From contig JAJEKV010000010.1 in assembly GCA_021234155.1 (NCBI GenBank), positions 20,670,833-20,734,832 on the forward strand: 64,000 nt of DNA. The letters run 5' to 3'. The first letter of the stretch is position 1. Each line of letters starts with the position of its first letter. A program made the translations under genes and the position numbers. Below the pieces are notes generated by a model, which saw nothing but the letters and a program-made list of their open reading frames with translations, did not search any database and was not told the DNA's origin. Below are positions 46,696-57,600 of this stretch, in pieces. The stretch is from Isoetes taiwanensis. Lineage: Eukaryota; Streptophyta; Lycopodiopsida; Isoetales; Isoetaceae.

Positions 46696-47048
46696 CTCCG
46701 GAATCCAGGGTAAGACTATCGTGAGCCTACATTATCATGCAAGAAATGTATGCATTTTGCCGACACATATCGGCACCCGTTATCAGCATTTCGAAACTGT
46801 CACAGTGGCCTGGCACCCTGCAGACCCGTTCCTCTTTCTTGGAATTACACAAATCAAATCAATCTTTATAAATCTGTCTAAAAATCTTGTCAGCAGGATA
46901 CTCAAATCCGTGACTAAATCTGCGGCTCAACTCCTGGAGCTCTCAAATCCACAAAAATCCTTCATAGCTGCAACACAACTTAACCTCTTATTCCGGCAAT
47001 AGTCTTTCATATCTGCAATACAGGATAATCTTTTCGCCTACTCCGGAT

Positions 47049-47870
47049 ATGGCAGCGGTTATCTTATATTTCTTGCTTTTGATTTTCTTTTCCGGAGCAA
47101 CAAGCACGGCTATGGCGTCTGGAGAAACAGAGTCTTTTGTAAGCATTCCGGCAATGGAAGCAGCAACAGTTATACCGGACTGGGTGGATGCATATGGCGC
47201 GGCAAGAATTTCTACGAGAGTCTTTTTTGGCCATGGCGGATTGGTCCTAAATGGCAGAAGGTATCCGACAAACCATACACAGGTTCGCCCTTCTGTCGAG
47301 CTTTCTGAAGCTCATCCTAACCAGCATAATCTTTATACTCTAGTCATGGTTGATCCTGATGCTGTAAGCCCTACTTCTCCTATCTACCGGAACTTTTTGC
47401 ACTGGCTTGTTATCAATATTCCTCCTTCTACAAAGAAACCCCATGGTAATCTCTCTGTTTCCCTCCTTTTTTTCCTTCTCGTATTTTGATCTGCAAGCAT
47501 TTTTATCTTGATTTTAGGAAATTTTCTTGATCTTGCGAGATCAATGTGCTTGATGTTTGTTTACGTTTATAGAAATCTGGACCACCGGAACTGAGATTGT
47601 AAAATATGTTGGACCTGCACCTCCTATGGGGCTTCATCGCTACTATGTTCTAGTTTTCAAACAGGTTCATCCGAATCCTTCCAGTTCCCGTTTTTTTTTT
47701 TTTTGTGATTCTATTTCTGATTTCAGATTTGGATGTGTGTGTAGAGACAAAGGATCAATGTGAAGCCCATAGAAGATAGGAAAATGTTTGATATGAGAAA
47801 ATTTACCGAGCAATACGGGCTTGGTTATCCAGTGGGAGGGATGTTCTTCACTGCTCAGGCTGGAATGTAA
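47049..47870 (+). CDS. PEBP-family protein (FT/TFL1/MFT-like) with predicted signal peptide
   Basis: There are three exons: 47049-47445, 47573-47664 and 47745-47870, with GT-AG introns of 127 and 80 bases, encoding 204 residues. Residues 1-21 form a hydrophobic leader (MAAVILYFLLLIFFSGATST). The PEBP fold follows: VIPDWVDAY, YTLVMVDPDAVSPTSPIYR (ligand-binding DPDxxSP box), NFLHWLVINIP, GLHRYYVLVFKQ (G(I/L)HR motif), and a tail ending YPVGGMFFTAQAGM. Plant FT/TFL1 genes regulate flowering or dormancy in the cytosol and nucleus and have no leader. This one would enter the secretory pathway unless translation starts at the second ATG (47121, MASGETE). The first intron sits where the third FT intron lies; the usual first two introns are absent, and the second intron here splits FT exon 4. 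The RESGCGGRR-type tail is missing. No lesions are seen. The upstream 350 bases separate it from the GC-rich array. Confidence 0.85.
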
Positions 47871-48439
47871 CTTAATTGGTAAATGAAATTATCCTAACTT
47901 GCAAATACAATTCTATATTTGTATATTGCACTTCAACAAAAAATAAAATTAAACTGCATGATTTAGGAGATTCTATGGGACATGGTGCTCTGCTCTGCAG
48001 TCTGCAAGCAGCAGCACCTGATTTCAGGTTTAAGTGGCAGGCATGCCCGCTGCCATCTAAAAGCTTGCTTCCAGCTCATCTGAAAAAGAGGAGGAAATTT
48101 AAAATGATACAAGAGACCTACCAGAACCTGGCAGCCGAATTGTTTATAAGTTTACAGTATTCTTGTAAAAATGGTTTTAATACCATAACAAGGAAATGTT
48201 GTTGGGCAAACTTTGTAGGTCCTATTCAAAAATTTCCTATGGCTATTTTGGCTAATCGGATATATCTTGTGTTTAGAGACGGAACTTTTGATTGGCTTAA
48301 TAGAAAATCCTAAGAAAACTTGTCAGAAAAGTTCCTTATGATTTGCTAACTTAACCAAAATTTTTTAGATTTCAACCGGTTGGTAGTGTTCTATGGATTT
48401 TGCCTAACACGATATTGCATTCCTCTTTAAATGGTCCGG

Positions 48440-48995
48440 TTGGGAGCATCTGCGAACCTCTGATCATCGAACTATAGCTTGCCGAAACTCTGATAATCGA
48501 GAAGAAGGGGATAAACACCCCTGAGAGCCCATTACCTCAGATAAACTGGCGAGCCCGGAGGGGCGAGCCAGTTTATCTAGGGTAATGGGCGAGCAGGGGT
48601 GTTTATCCCCTTTAACCGGGCAGGCAAGCTGCCTCATCCATTGCTGGATTATCAGAGGTTCGGGCAGGCAGCAGATGGGTTATCAGAGGTTTGGGAGGCT
48701 GCACAGCTCGATTATCAGAGGTTCGGGGCTGTCCAGATCGATTATCATAGGTTCGGGGATGTCCCTCCCAGAAGTCTGCTTGCCCTGTCCACCGTTGTGC
48801 ACGCTGTTGTGCCTCCCAGAAGTTTTGATTGCCTGTTATGCCCTATCACAGGGCATGAATCAATGGCCAGGAATGCTTGGATCCAAACGCCTGCCGGTTA
48901 AGGGGATAAACACCACTTCTCGCCCGTAACCTTAGATAAATGGGCTCGCTCATTTATTTAAGATAATGGGTTGTCAAGGGTGTTATCCCCTTCTT
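48440..48995. mobile_element. foldback element with two nested hairpins
   Basis: Hairpin 1 (48504-48611) has arms of about 46 bases: AAGGGGATAAACACCCCTG...CAGATAAACTGGC against its complement. Hairpin 2 (48899-48993) is a diverged copy of the same sequence. Both are bordered on the inside by TTAACCGGGCAGGC and its inverted form GCCTGCCGGTTAA, and the outer ends AAGAAGGGGATAAACACC (48502) and its complement (ending 48995) are also inverted. Between them are four GATTATCAGAGGTTCGGG units (48647-48755), and two inverted copies lie just left (48450-48500). There is no coding. It resembles a MITE/foldback transposon. Helitron-type ends were looked for and not found. Confidence 0.7.
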
Positions 48996-49120
48996 AACCC
49001 GTGCTCGGCTGTTGGCTGTAAAAGTCGAGCATGGATGGTTAACCTATTCATAAATAGTAACTAGACTATAGAAATGACAAGGGAATGGTTGGGTTTACGA
49101 GGAATAAACTTGTTGATAAT

Positions 49121-49200
49121 CACAGCTTTTTTTTCTCCTCGAGGATAAAGAATTTTCATTAAACTTTACCCAAGAGTAGATTGCCATATTTCACACACTT
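49121..49200 (-). repeat. LINE-type poly(A) 3' end (minus orientation)
   Basis: A T8 run followed by CTCCTCGAGGATAAAGAATT and TTCATTAAACTTTACCC. On the minus strand it reads TTTAATGAAAATTCTTTATC, CTCGAGG and poly(A), a common plant LINE 3' end. Confidence 0.45.
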
Positions 49201-50575
49201 AGAGCGACGGGACTGTAGGGTCTGTATTTTTGAATAGGCTTGAGCATGGAAGTGACTTGATCCAACCAGAGTTGCACATTCATACCTCTCAATCTGTCAA
49301 CTTCATCAATTCCAATTTCTCAAAAAATGTGCAATTTCACAAACATAGATCAATTTTAAGTCAAATAATCTATCAATTGCTAACAATTGTTTTGAGATAC
49401 TACGTCTATCTATTTCTTCTCTTTAATTGTGGAATGTTCTTTGAAATGTCTTGTACAAAAATCAACTACATCATGTGCATTTTTCAATGGCATTCAATTA
49501 CTTTTTAAGATTTAATGAGTTAGTGCCCTCTTAATGACAGCTCCAACACCATCATATTCACCTGTCTCAAGAAATAGCAGCACATCATACTTGATCAACA
49601 ATAAGAAAAAAACAGAACATTTTAGAATACCTTTGCCATACTATGAAGCGAAATAATTCCAATTTATTAAGATGCTGGAGCTTTAGTAGTACATACCAAG
49701 GAAATAAAATGGCCTTGCACCTTTAAACTGATGAGGGCATCCATCAGACCACATAATATGTTGCTTGTACTCGATACCTCTGTTTGGTAAAAAATGTGCA
49801 TGTTTGAGCAAGCAATATTGCACAAATAAGGTATCATGATCCCTATCATCATCTGAGATATAGAAATGAGTCTCTTTAATAATTCTTCTCTCACTCTCTT
49901 CAAAATAAGGATCAACTAATCTATATGTTTAATGTATACCAAAATTATGCACCGATCATCCATCCAATAAAGACTTTGGATTTCTTGTTCGATTTTAAAA
50001 GTATAATTCTAAGCAAATCAATCATTGAAACAAATGAACCCTTAGGAAACATTGCCAAACATTCCCTGAATTGTTTGACCTCCTCATCGTTGTTCGTGGT
50101 GAATTGATGTAGAAAGAACAGAGGTAATTAATCATTCCTTAGCATTCTAGATGTATTATATCCACGAATGGTTTGATCCGTAGCTGTCCAAGTAGCTATC
50201 ATTCTGTTTGTTGGATCCGGATTATTCTCTTGTTTTCTCGCATTAATGCAAAGGATTCTAGATTATGAGCCCGATTCCTGTAAGGAAATTGTTAAGTGCT
50301 GGTTATAACCTCTTTGATTTATTTTCATCTTGGAGGGTTTAAGGCAGGACTAGATCCAGGGTAACCAGACTTGCTGTCGGCATGCTGCCCTTGTTATCTG
50401 CATCACATGCATCTGAATTCTGGCATACAGGCCAGTGTGGCCTTAGATCCATGGCATTGGAATGTAATTGAGGTTAAATTCCCCAGGCCCAGATCGCATG
50501 CAGTATTTGGGGTGTAGGGTTGCTTTCTTGTACAATACCGTGTTTGTGCTCATTAAGCCAATGGTATTTATGCCG
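49201..50575. other. no gene supported
   Basis: AT-rich DNA with short open frames (49230-49508 plus, 49667-49915 minus) that lack motifs. No repeat terminus is recognised. Confidence 0.4.
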
Positions 50576-50875
50576 GGAGCACCCCTATAAAGTGGGATCA
50601 ATTTGACCCCATCTTGACCCGGAGGGAGAGGCGAGGATCTGCCCTGCCGGCATATTCCCACGAAGATGCCGTCATCTGACGGCCTCAAAAAAATAATACA
50701 CACTACAAGCAATAATACACATGACTAAAAGTGGTATTATAGCTTGGTGGGTGTATTATAGCTTGTGGCCGTCAGATGATGGCATCGTGTTTGGAATATG
50801 CCGGCCCGAAAAATCCCGGCCTCTTGCTACGGGTCGGCATGGGGTCAAATTGACCCCATTTAATAGGGGCGCTTC
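50576..50875. mobile_element. MITE with about 125-bp terminal inverted repeats
   Basis: Left arm 50576-50702 and right arm 50751-50875 are imperfect inverted copies beginning G(A/G)AGC(A/G)CCCCTAT. They share TCAATTTGACCCCAT, GCCGGCATATTCC, ATCTGACGGCC and AATAATACAC. A loop of 48 bases separates them. There is no coding. The target duplication was not identified. The length and structure fit a non-autonomous DNA element. Confidence 0.8.
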
Positions 50876-50928
50876 TTACCCAACACCATGGGTTGGAGCA
50901 GTATTCAGCCACATTCCAGTCTGTACAA

Positions 50929-50995
50929 CACAACAGCACATGAATACGATACAACAACACATGAATACAACACAACAGCACATGAGTACAACATG
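50929..50995. repeat. 21-bp tandem repeat, three copies
   Basis: ACAACAGCACATGAATACNA units follow one another just outside the MITE. A Cys/His-rich minus-strand frame across it is a by-product. Confidence 0.75.
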
Positions 50996-51099
50996 GCAAA
51001 TGAAGCAAGTTACGAAAGGACAATCCCTGAATATATTTGCATCGTCCAGTGTGCTATTCTGAATACCCAATTCTCAGATAGATTGTTGGACATAACAAA

Positions 51100-52305
51100 A
51101 GTAAACAATTGATGCCCGAGCAATTGATCGAAGCATAATGGGCAAAAAAACTTGGATAATGAGCAAAAAACCCTGGTAGAGCTCAAGAATCCCTGGATGT
51201 TTTTCTCAAATCGAATAGCTTGCCCAGCTATTAAGGATTTAGAGGCTTGTCCGATTCCAAATTAACAAGATTTTGAGGGTGCTTTCCAATGGAAACTCTA
51301 ATCTGAAATACAATCCCCTGTCAAATATGAACAACAAATTTATGGGCGGAAGCCTTGGAGATGCTTATGGGCGTAATTTTCCCCTAAAACAAAGGCCTAT
51401 TCCACCAATCCAGCAAAATGAAGCAATGTTACACCATATTTTGGCTTTTAAAACTAAAAAGACTCTTCAAGATCAAAGCGAGACATCTGTGTATTTGAAA
51501 ACGATGGCCTTACACCTGGCCCATGTCAATATTTCTGCAGTCCGATTGCTTGGGAAGTATGAGCAAGTATTTTTGAGTCAGAGTCCTGTTGTAAGGCTAG
51601 GCCCACTAGATTGATCAGAAAAATGATAGACAGTAACAACGGCAGCCTGCCCATCTGCTTCATGGCCATGCCAACACCTGCAGGGAACGGATTTAGAAAG
51701 GCCTTGGCTGCTCGCCATATGCCCAGGGCGCACACGGGATCTTATCCGCAGCTCGACCTTCGCAAGCATAATATACAACTTCTTCTCAAAACCCACATGC
51801 CAAGCACCAACTTCATACACATTCAGATATGAATACCCCAGCAAACCTTCAGAAATCTAGAGTTCTAAAAAAACAATTTTGGATCAGGGCCACATTATTG
51901 TGTGGAATGAATTCCTTCAAGACGGTGTGTGCATTCTCAAAAACCTCAACAACATTTGTTATCCTCATCTTGTCATATATCTTTCAGTCCACTTGATGTT
52001 CTTTCACAAATTTCTTTGCTTTGGGACATATTGGTGACTTGCTAGGCCCACACTTGTGGCATTTTAAAGTTAAAACAATCATGTGCATATCATTCATTAG
52101 CTTGATCTCGTGAATATACTAGTGACCTCCAAAACTCACTAGTGGAACCATAAGTGCATTTTTTGCCATGCATGTTGGTCCAGGTCCATAGACTTCACAA
52201 GTGCACTTGCAAGCAGCACCATGTATTTTTTCATCATATCTGACTTTGTTTATTGCAACTCTTACAAAGTCTACTTTCATGTGATACACACAGGAATATG
52301 TCTCT
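51100..52305. other. no gene supported
   Basis: Plus-strand frame 51273-51614 and overlapping minus-strand frames have no motif. The content appears intergenic. Confidence 0.4.
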
Positions 52306-52360
52306 CTATTCTATTCTATTCTATTCTATTCTATTCTATTCTATTCTATTCTATTCTATT
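52306..52360. repeat. (CTATT)11 microsatellite
   Basis: A perfect pentanucleotide array identical in unit to the SINE-like tails at 2281, 17766 (complement) and 22640 (complement). The sequence before it (52150-52305) does not match the conserved SINE 3' block, so this may be a bare or diverged tail. Confidence 0.85.
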
Positions 52361-52701
52361 CTCTATCCTTAACCTTCCTAATATAGGGAGGTTTCAAAGC
52401 ATGGAATAGTGAAAATGAGACCTCAAACTTTGGATATTCACTTTTGAAATGATGGTAAAAAGTGATCTGTGTAGAATGGATTTTTGTCTCATGTTTGTAA
52501 CATTTGGGGCAAATTGTGCTTAAGGAAGTATTTCCATGTCATATCAATATTGTGTAAACTATGAAAAGATTGGAGTATTGTCATTTTTTAGTGCACTTGT
52601 AGAATCTATAGGCTTGAAAAGATGAATGGAGGAGATTTGTTGTGTAAGTTTTAAGAGAGGGGTACGTCTCCTCATTCTTTCTCTCTTTTCACAAACCATT
52701 A

Positions 52702-53065
52702 CACAAACCATTACATTACATACTTTGAAAATAAATTTTCCCTTAAATTCCCTTTGGTTTGGGAGTGTCCCCGGGTATCGAGAGCTGTTGGATAGGCATA
52801 TTCACTCTTTATTCCTTAATCTGCACCGTACACAAAGTTCCTCGTTTGTGGGGTATGCATGTACAAAATTTGCTATATTATATAGCAAATTTGCAATATA
52901 CTATAAGATTTGAAGTAATGTACTATATGGTGCTGATTTTGTACTTTTGAAACATAAGTTTAGGGCTCTTGTTGCCCTACGTCACCCCACGTGTGAATAT
53001 GCACCCAAACCAAAGGGGGTTTAAGGGGGAATTTAATTTCAAAGTGTGTAACGTAATGGTTTGTG
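52702..53065. mobile_element. MITE with TA target duplication
   Basis: Terminal inverted repeats of about 65 bases begin CACAAACCATTAC(A/G)TTACA and include TTTGAAANTAAATT and CCTTTGGTTTGGG. They are flanked by TA on both sides (52700-52701, 53066-53067), as in Tc1/mariner-type (Stowaway-like) elements. The loop contains a perfect 27-base palindrome around AAATTTGCTATA (about 52866-52892). There are no genes. Confidence 0.75.
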
Positions 53066-53421
53066 TAATACGTAAAAAACATTTTGCCCCCTCGGGGCCA
53101 AAACAAATAACATTACATTACACTTGAATAACTAGCATTATAACATAATGCTAGATGTTATGTTGTGCAATTAATTAAATGTAGAATGTAAAACATGTCG
53201 CAAAATGTACCAGTACAACAAATGGAAACTAATACTAACATAAAGCATAAGTAAGAAACTAATATCTAGCATTATACCATAATGTAATTTTATTATATAT
53301 GCTTTAAAAACAAATTATTTATAAATTTATTTAGTCATTGGAAATAAGTAAAAGTAGTATGTGAATTTACAAGCACTTAATATGGATAGCGATTTAAGAT
53401 GCGATACACATCTTGGTTGAT

Positions 53422-53800
53422 TTATCTATCAAACAATCTGCAGAGCGCAATTAGCCTATTTATTTGCGCACGTAATTGCCTCCGGTGGTCTATGTCCAAA
53501 CGAAAATGCGCATCAACAATGAAGTTTTCAATTGAGTTCAGTGCGTTACGAATTTGTTGCATAGATGAGCGCATGTCGTTGATATAACCAACTAACCACA
53601 ATGACATAACGTCAACAGGATCCTCGCCATATGGAGGTGGTGGTTGCGCTGATGGTGGAGGAACTAATTGAACTTGAACTTCAACTGTTGGGCTTTCTGG
53701 TACTATGATAATTTCCGGCTCCACATTATTGTTTACTTCAGGAATGACAGGAATGTCACGTGGAGGTGATGCATTGGCGGCTTCTATAACCTGCATGTTA
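53422..53800 (-). CDS. possible last exon of the Rep-like gene, Pro-rich and coiled
   Basis: After an AACATGCAG acceptor at 53795 the minus strand is open for about 124 codons. It starts VIEAANASPPRDIPVIPEV, then an acidic/Pro-rich part (VPPPSAQPPPPYGEDP) and a helical C-terminus (INDMRSSMQQIRNALNSIEN). It lies 120 bases downstream of the 53916-54191 frame and may be its next exon, or a separate small gene. No catalytic motif is present. The helical part may oligomerise. Confidence 0.4.
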
Positions 53801-53915
53801 ACAAAACAAATTAATGAAATTGAGCAAATATAAACGCAATAAAATAATATGTTATTACACTAGATATTAAACCAAATGACAATTACTATAGTGTTCTATT
53901 GAATAACCGTAAGTG

Positions 53916-54678
53916 TCACTCTGCTGCAAAAGATGAGTTCCAGTTGGTGAGAATAATTTCGTTATCACCCAAATCACCAACTACAATTGTATTTTGGAGT
54001 CTGTCTGCAACATGTGCTTCAATGATTTCTTCTGGGTCTTCATTCACAAGCTGATGCTCGTCAAAGTACCTTGGTGGATTAGCAAATGGATTACTGTTAC
54101 GGGCTCTTGACGGGCATGCTAGATCCTTGGTCGGTGGCCCATAAAGAACTAACGATACTTTCTCATGGGTTGCTTGGAATGGGTTCATCATTAGATCATA
54201 TGCTGCTTCAACTTTTTATTGGTCTACATTTTGGCTGTTAGTAGGTATAGCCCATTGTGTGCTGAGATAGAACTTTCCTGTTCTAATTATCTCTGTGATT
54301 GTGTACGTCAATAGTGGCTTTCGACGATTGGGCATGCGATAATTTGCAAAATGACGAACTTTAATAAGTAAGTTTTTAGAATCTAGACAAACCTCATCTT
54401 TGATTTCTCCTATTCCATATAGCCCATATTTCTCTCTCTCTCTCTCTCATCAATTCTGCTGATGAGACATTATTCATGCGCACACTGAAATGAGGCTTTC
54501 CAAAGTCCTTCATGCAATAACCTAGCATACCTTCAAAGCAATGTAACTTTGCGTCCTTCAGCGTCCTGCACATTATTTTGGCTCCAGCTGGCTTTGTGGT
54601 GTTCCATCTCATAGCTACTTTGAGTAATGCTGCAGCACCCCCGACTCCTACTGTGGCTTGGAAGTGTAAATGATCTAG
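53916..54678 (-). pseudogene. HUH/Rep-like endonuclease, C-terminal two thirds
   Basis: Minus strand, starting at the edge of the CACTA-like insertion. It opens with HLHFQA (54660-54675), the His-hydrophobic-His metal-binding motif of HUH endonucleases. It then gives GMLGYCMKDFGKPHF (about 54502-54546), whose Y..K is the arrangement of Rep motif III with the nicking Tyr. A (CT)n slip at 54436-54450 shifts the frame. The next frame has KNLLIKVRHFANYRM and RKPLLTYTITEII, one TAA, then LVLYGPPTKDL and an acidic end at 53916. The companion motif I is at 58200-58330. HUH/Rep enzymes nick DNA to start rolling-circle replication or transposition. Replitron-like transposon origin is my best guess; a virus-derived (CRESS) Rep is the alternative. 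Confidence 0.6.
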
Positions 54679-57600
54679 CACAAGGCCCCCCCAAAAAAAG
54701 CCATTATTAGTATTTTATAATAGTTATTACTTAAAATCACTATAATAAAGCAATATTAATTTGTGGGTTAATATGTTGAATAACTAGGACTAGTTTTTTA
54801 CCATAGTTCACCATCATAGTTTTTAATTGTAGTCACTATATTTGGTTTAGTAGTGTGTTTTATTGCTATGCTTTAAGTATGTGGTCCAATTGAAATGTAG
54901 GCAATGAACCACTAATAATTTTAGCTTTAGTTGTTTAAGTGGTTTTTTAAGAAAGTTATTTAGATTTCTTTACTTGAACTAATGTTATTTGGTACGATAA
55001 AAAATACCTAAACATTTTATGAATCTGCTACTGGTTTTTCTGTGATCAAGATAGTGATATATGGATCAAAATGAAGGGTGTTTTGACCAATGCAATTGGT
55101 TTGGTTTTATAAACAAATTACGGCATACTCGTTGTGGGAAGCATTATCATTTGTAAACATAAAGTGGTCATTCAATATCAATTTTGCTATGGATTAGATT
55201 GTACTAGTTTATGCATCAGAATTTCCAATGTTTTTATGTTTTGTTCTATGTGATTCGTGGTTTCCATCCAATTCTTAACAAATTACTGTTCCTTAAAGAC
55301 AGTTCAAAGGCCTAGGGATTTGAACCCTAGTATTTCCATCTGGCCTAGATAAGCAACCTATAACTCATTTCCAATCTCCATTTCAAATCGTACAAATCAC
55401 TTCACACTAATCTCGTGCTTCAATTCACACATAACACAGATGATAAGATTATAACTATAGCGTACTAATCTATCCAATGCACATGGCAACAAAAGCTTAC
55501 GTTATCGCTAATCCATTTTGTAACCTGCAGTACACCTATCATCATTGAAGATGGTAAGTGGGCTAACTCTCCTAGAAACCTGTGTAGCCTGTCCATATCT
55601 GTCCACATTGGGATCAGAACACATGTTCAAAATTATTCATCAAAATGTGCATACCAATCGTGAAGTCCATGTTACTGAATACCAAAAATAGCATGCTTTA
55701 ACATCTGTGTAAAAATTTGGAAGCTCAATTAACATCTTCATACGTGTGCCAATTATCACGTACCTATATGTTTTCAACAGAGATGTTGAAATGAAATGCT
55801 ATGATAGATGATACCATCATAGTATACAGTTCTAATGATAGCAAATACTCGCAATAGCTCCATGCAGTGGCCACCCCATCTGACAATGAGGTCGATCTCC
55901 TGGTGTTAGTTGTTAACTTAGATACTAAAAAAGAACAGACCTCAAATTTGTCTGCATACCTCGCACTGAAAATAAGAGCTCTCTGTCATAAACTGCAACG
56001 GTTCATCATATGCTGTAGTATACTTCACAACTTCTTTCCTATCATGCTCGAATTAAACTCAAGATCATCTCCAGTGCCAATCCCTGTGAAAAGGTGTGTA
56101 TTATACCTGGGGATTTTGACTCTCTTCATGCAGACTTTGAAATCCAACATATACATCATTTGACAACATCAGTCTCAAATATCCTACCTGCAATTACCAA
56201 CAAAATAATGGTCCTGTTAAAAGGGATACTTACATAAAAGCATCACCTCTTTAAGTCATTTTCTTATTTCAAAATTTGCATCCAAGCTTTTTGATGCGAA
56301 GTAGAATAACAGTGCCAAAATAGAACTGAATCAGCAGTAAGATATGTAACATGCAATGGAGGTATATCAGAATCAAATTTCTTGACTGCCAGGTCCAACA
56401 AAGGATATAAATAATCCATGAAAGTGAATGTCGTAACATACATTCTGGCTATAAAATAGCATTTCAGCATAACAAATGGCAACATATGCATGCTAGAACA
56501 TAGCCAAAAATACGAAATAAGATTTACACATACATTCTTGGCAGGGATAATAAAGGGATCTTTGTGAATAAACCTACAGAAAAGACCAAGAAGAGCACAG
56601 AATAAGAAACGAAATAAAAGACTCAGAATTTGAGAATATTACCTAAGCAACAGAGTTCTCTGATAAATTCCTAGTGTCAAGAAATTCCAGCAGTTAATTT
56701 CTTGATGGTTATGGCGGGCAGCATGTGGCAGATCCGGTTCCTCCAACACTCAGCAAAAACCCTAAACCATTAGCCGCTTTACCGGCTTTCAGGCGGAGCT
56801 CTAGGGTTTGAATAATTAGGCCTTAATGGGTCCAACCTATATTAAACCTTACATGGGTCATGTTTTTTATTGAGTTTGAACTATAATGAAATATCAAAAA
56901 TGTCCTCACCCTTGGATCTTAACCAATGGCTCCATACATAGAAGTGGCGATATTGTAGGGCCCTCACCACCGAATTTCTTATGAGCGCATCATAATTTAA
57001 TCAACACAAACACAAAAGAGGCTCCAAATCCTATCTATGAGTATTCATAAACACAATGCACTGATACCTTAAAGCAGAAAATTTGTCACAGTGGTGAAAG
57101 AAAGAACCCAACGAATAAAAAATTGCAGCAAGCTTAAGATCAGTGCCCCAAACTTAGGGTTCAATCTGGCTGCAATTCATCCCAGAGACCCATGAATTCC
57201 TATATATAGTCTACGAAGAAACATCTCTGAAAATTCACTACATCTTTGGAAATTAAATATCAATTACTTGATGAAGCAACCGCCGATGAAGCCGGCACCG
57301 CCATCACTGCTACCCATAATTGCAAATGGATCGCGAAAATCAGGCCAAAGAAGCAATCCATGTGAGGTTTTCGCAAAATTGGGCTCCCTTATGAGGTTTC
57401 CATTCGTGCAACCATCATAGTGTCCAAATCTAGAGGGACTATCTCACATTCTTTTTAGTCATCCTTTTTGTCATATGGCACATTTATATGTTCTTTCAAA
57501 AACGTTACATGGAACCTCAAGGGGTTCATGTCCCTAAAGGTATTTAATAGATGAGCAACGTGGTGAAGCACAATGTTCCTTTGCATCGTGCATGTAGCTA

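Noticed and set aside
46014-46713. Plus and minus frames of 110-137 codons over the GC-rich array
   Set aside because: Their repeated IPEAG/GDPGG residues come from the GGTGATCCCGGAGG units. No start or domain supports a gene.
47876-48313. 145-codon plus-strand frame just after the PEBP stop
   Set aside because: No ATG at its start and no recognisable domain. The position fits the PEBP 3' UTR and flank, so I treat it as chance open frame.
48440-48995. Helitron 3' end
   Set aside because: Hairpins are present, but no CTRR end, no TC start and no insertion between A and T could be identified. The ends are inverted, unlike Helitrons.
55315-55340. Possible tRNA T-arm (GGGATTTGAACCC)
   Set aside because: The surrounding bases do not form a cloverleaf and no other arms are found.
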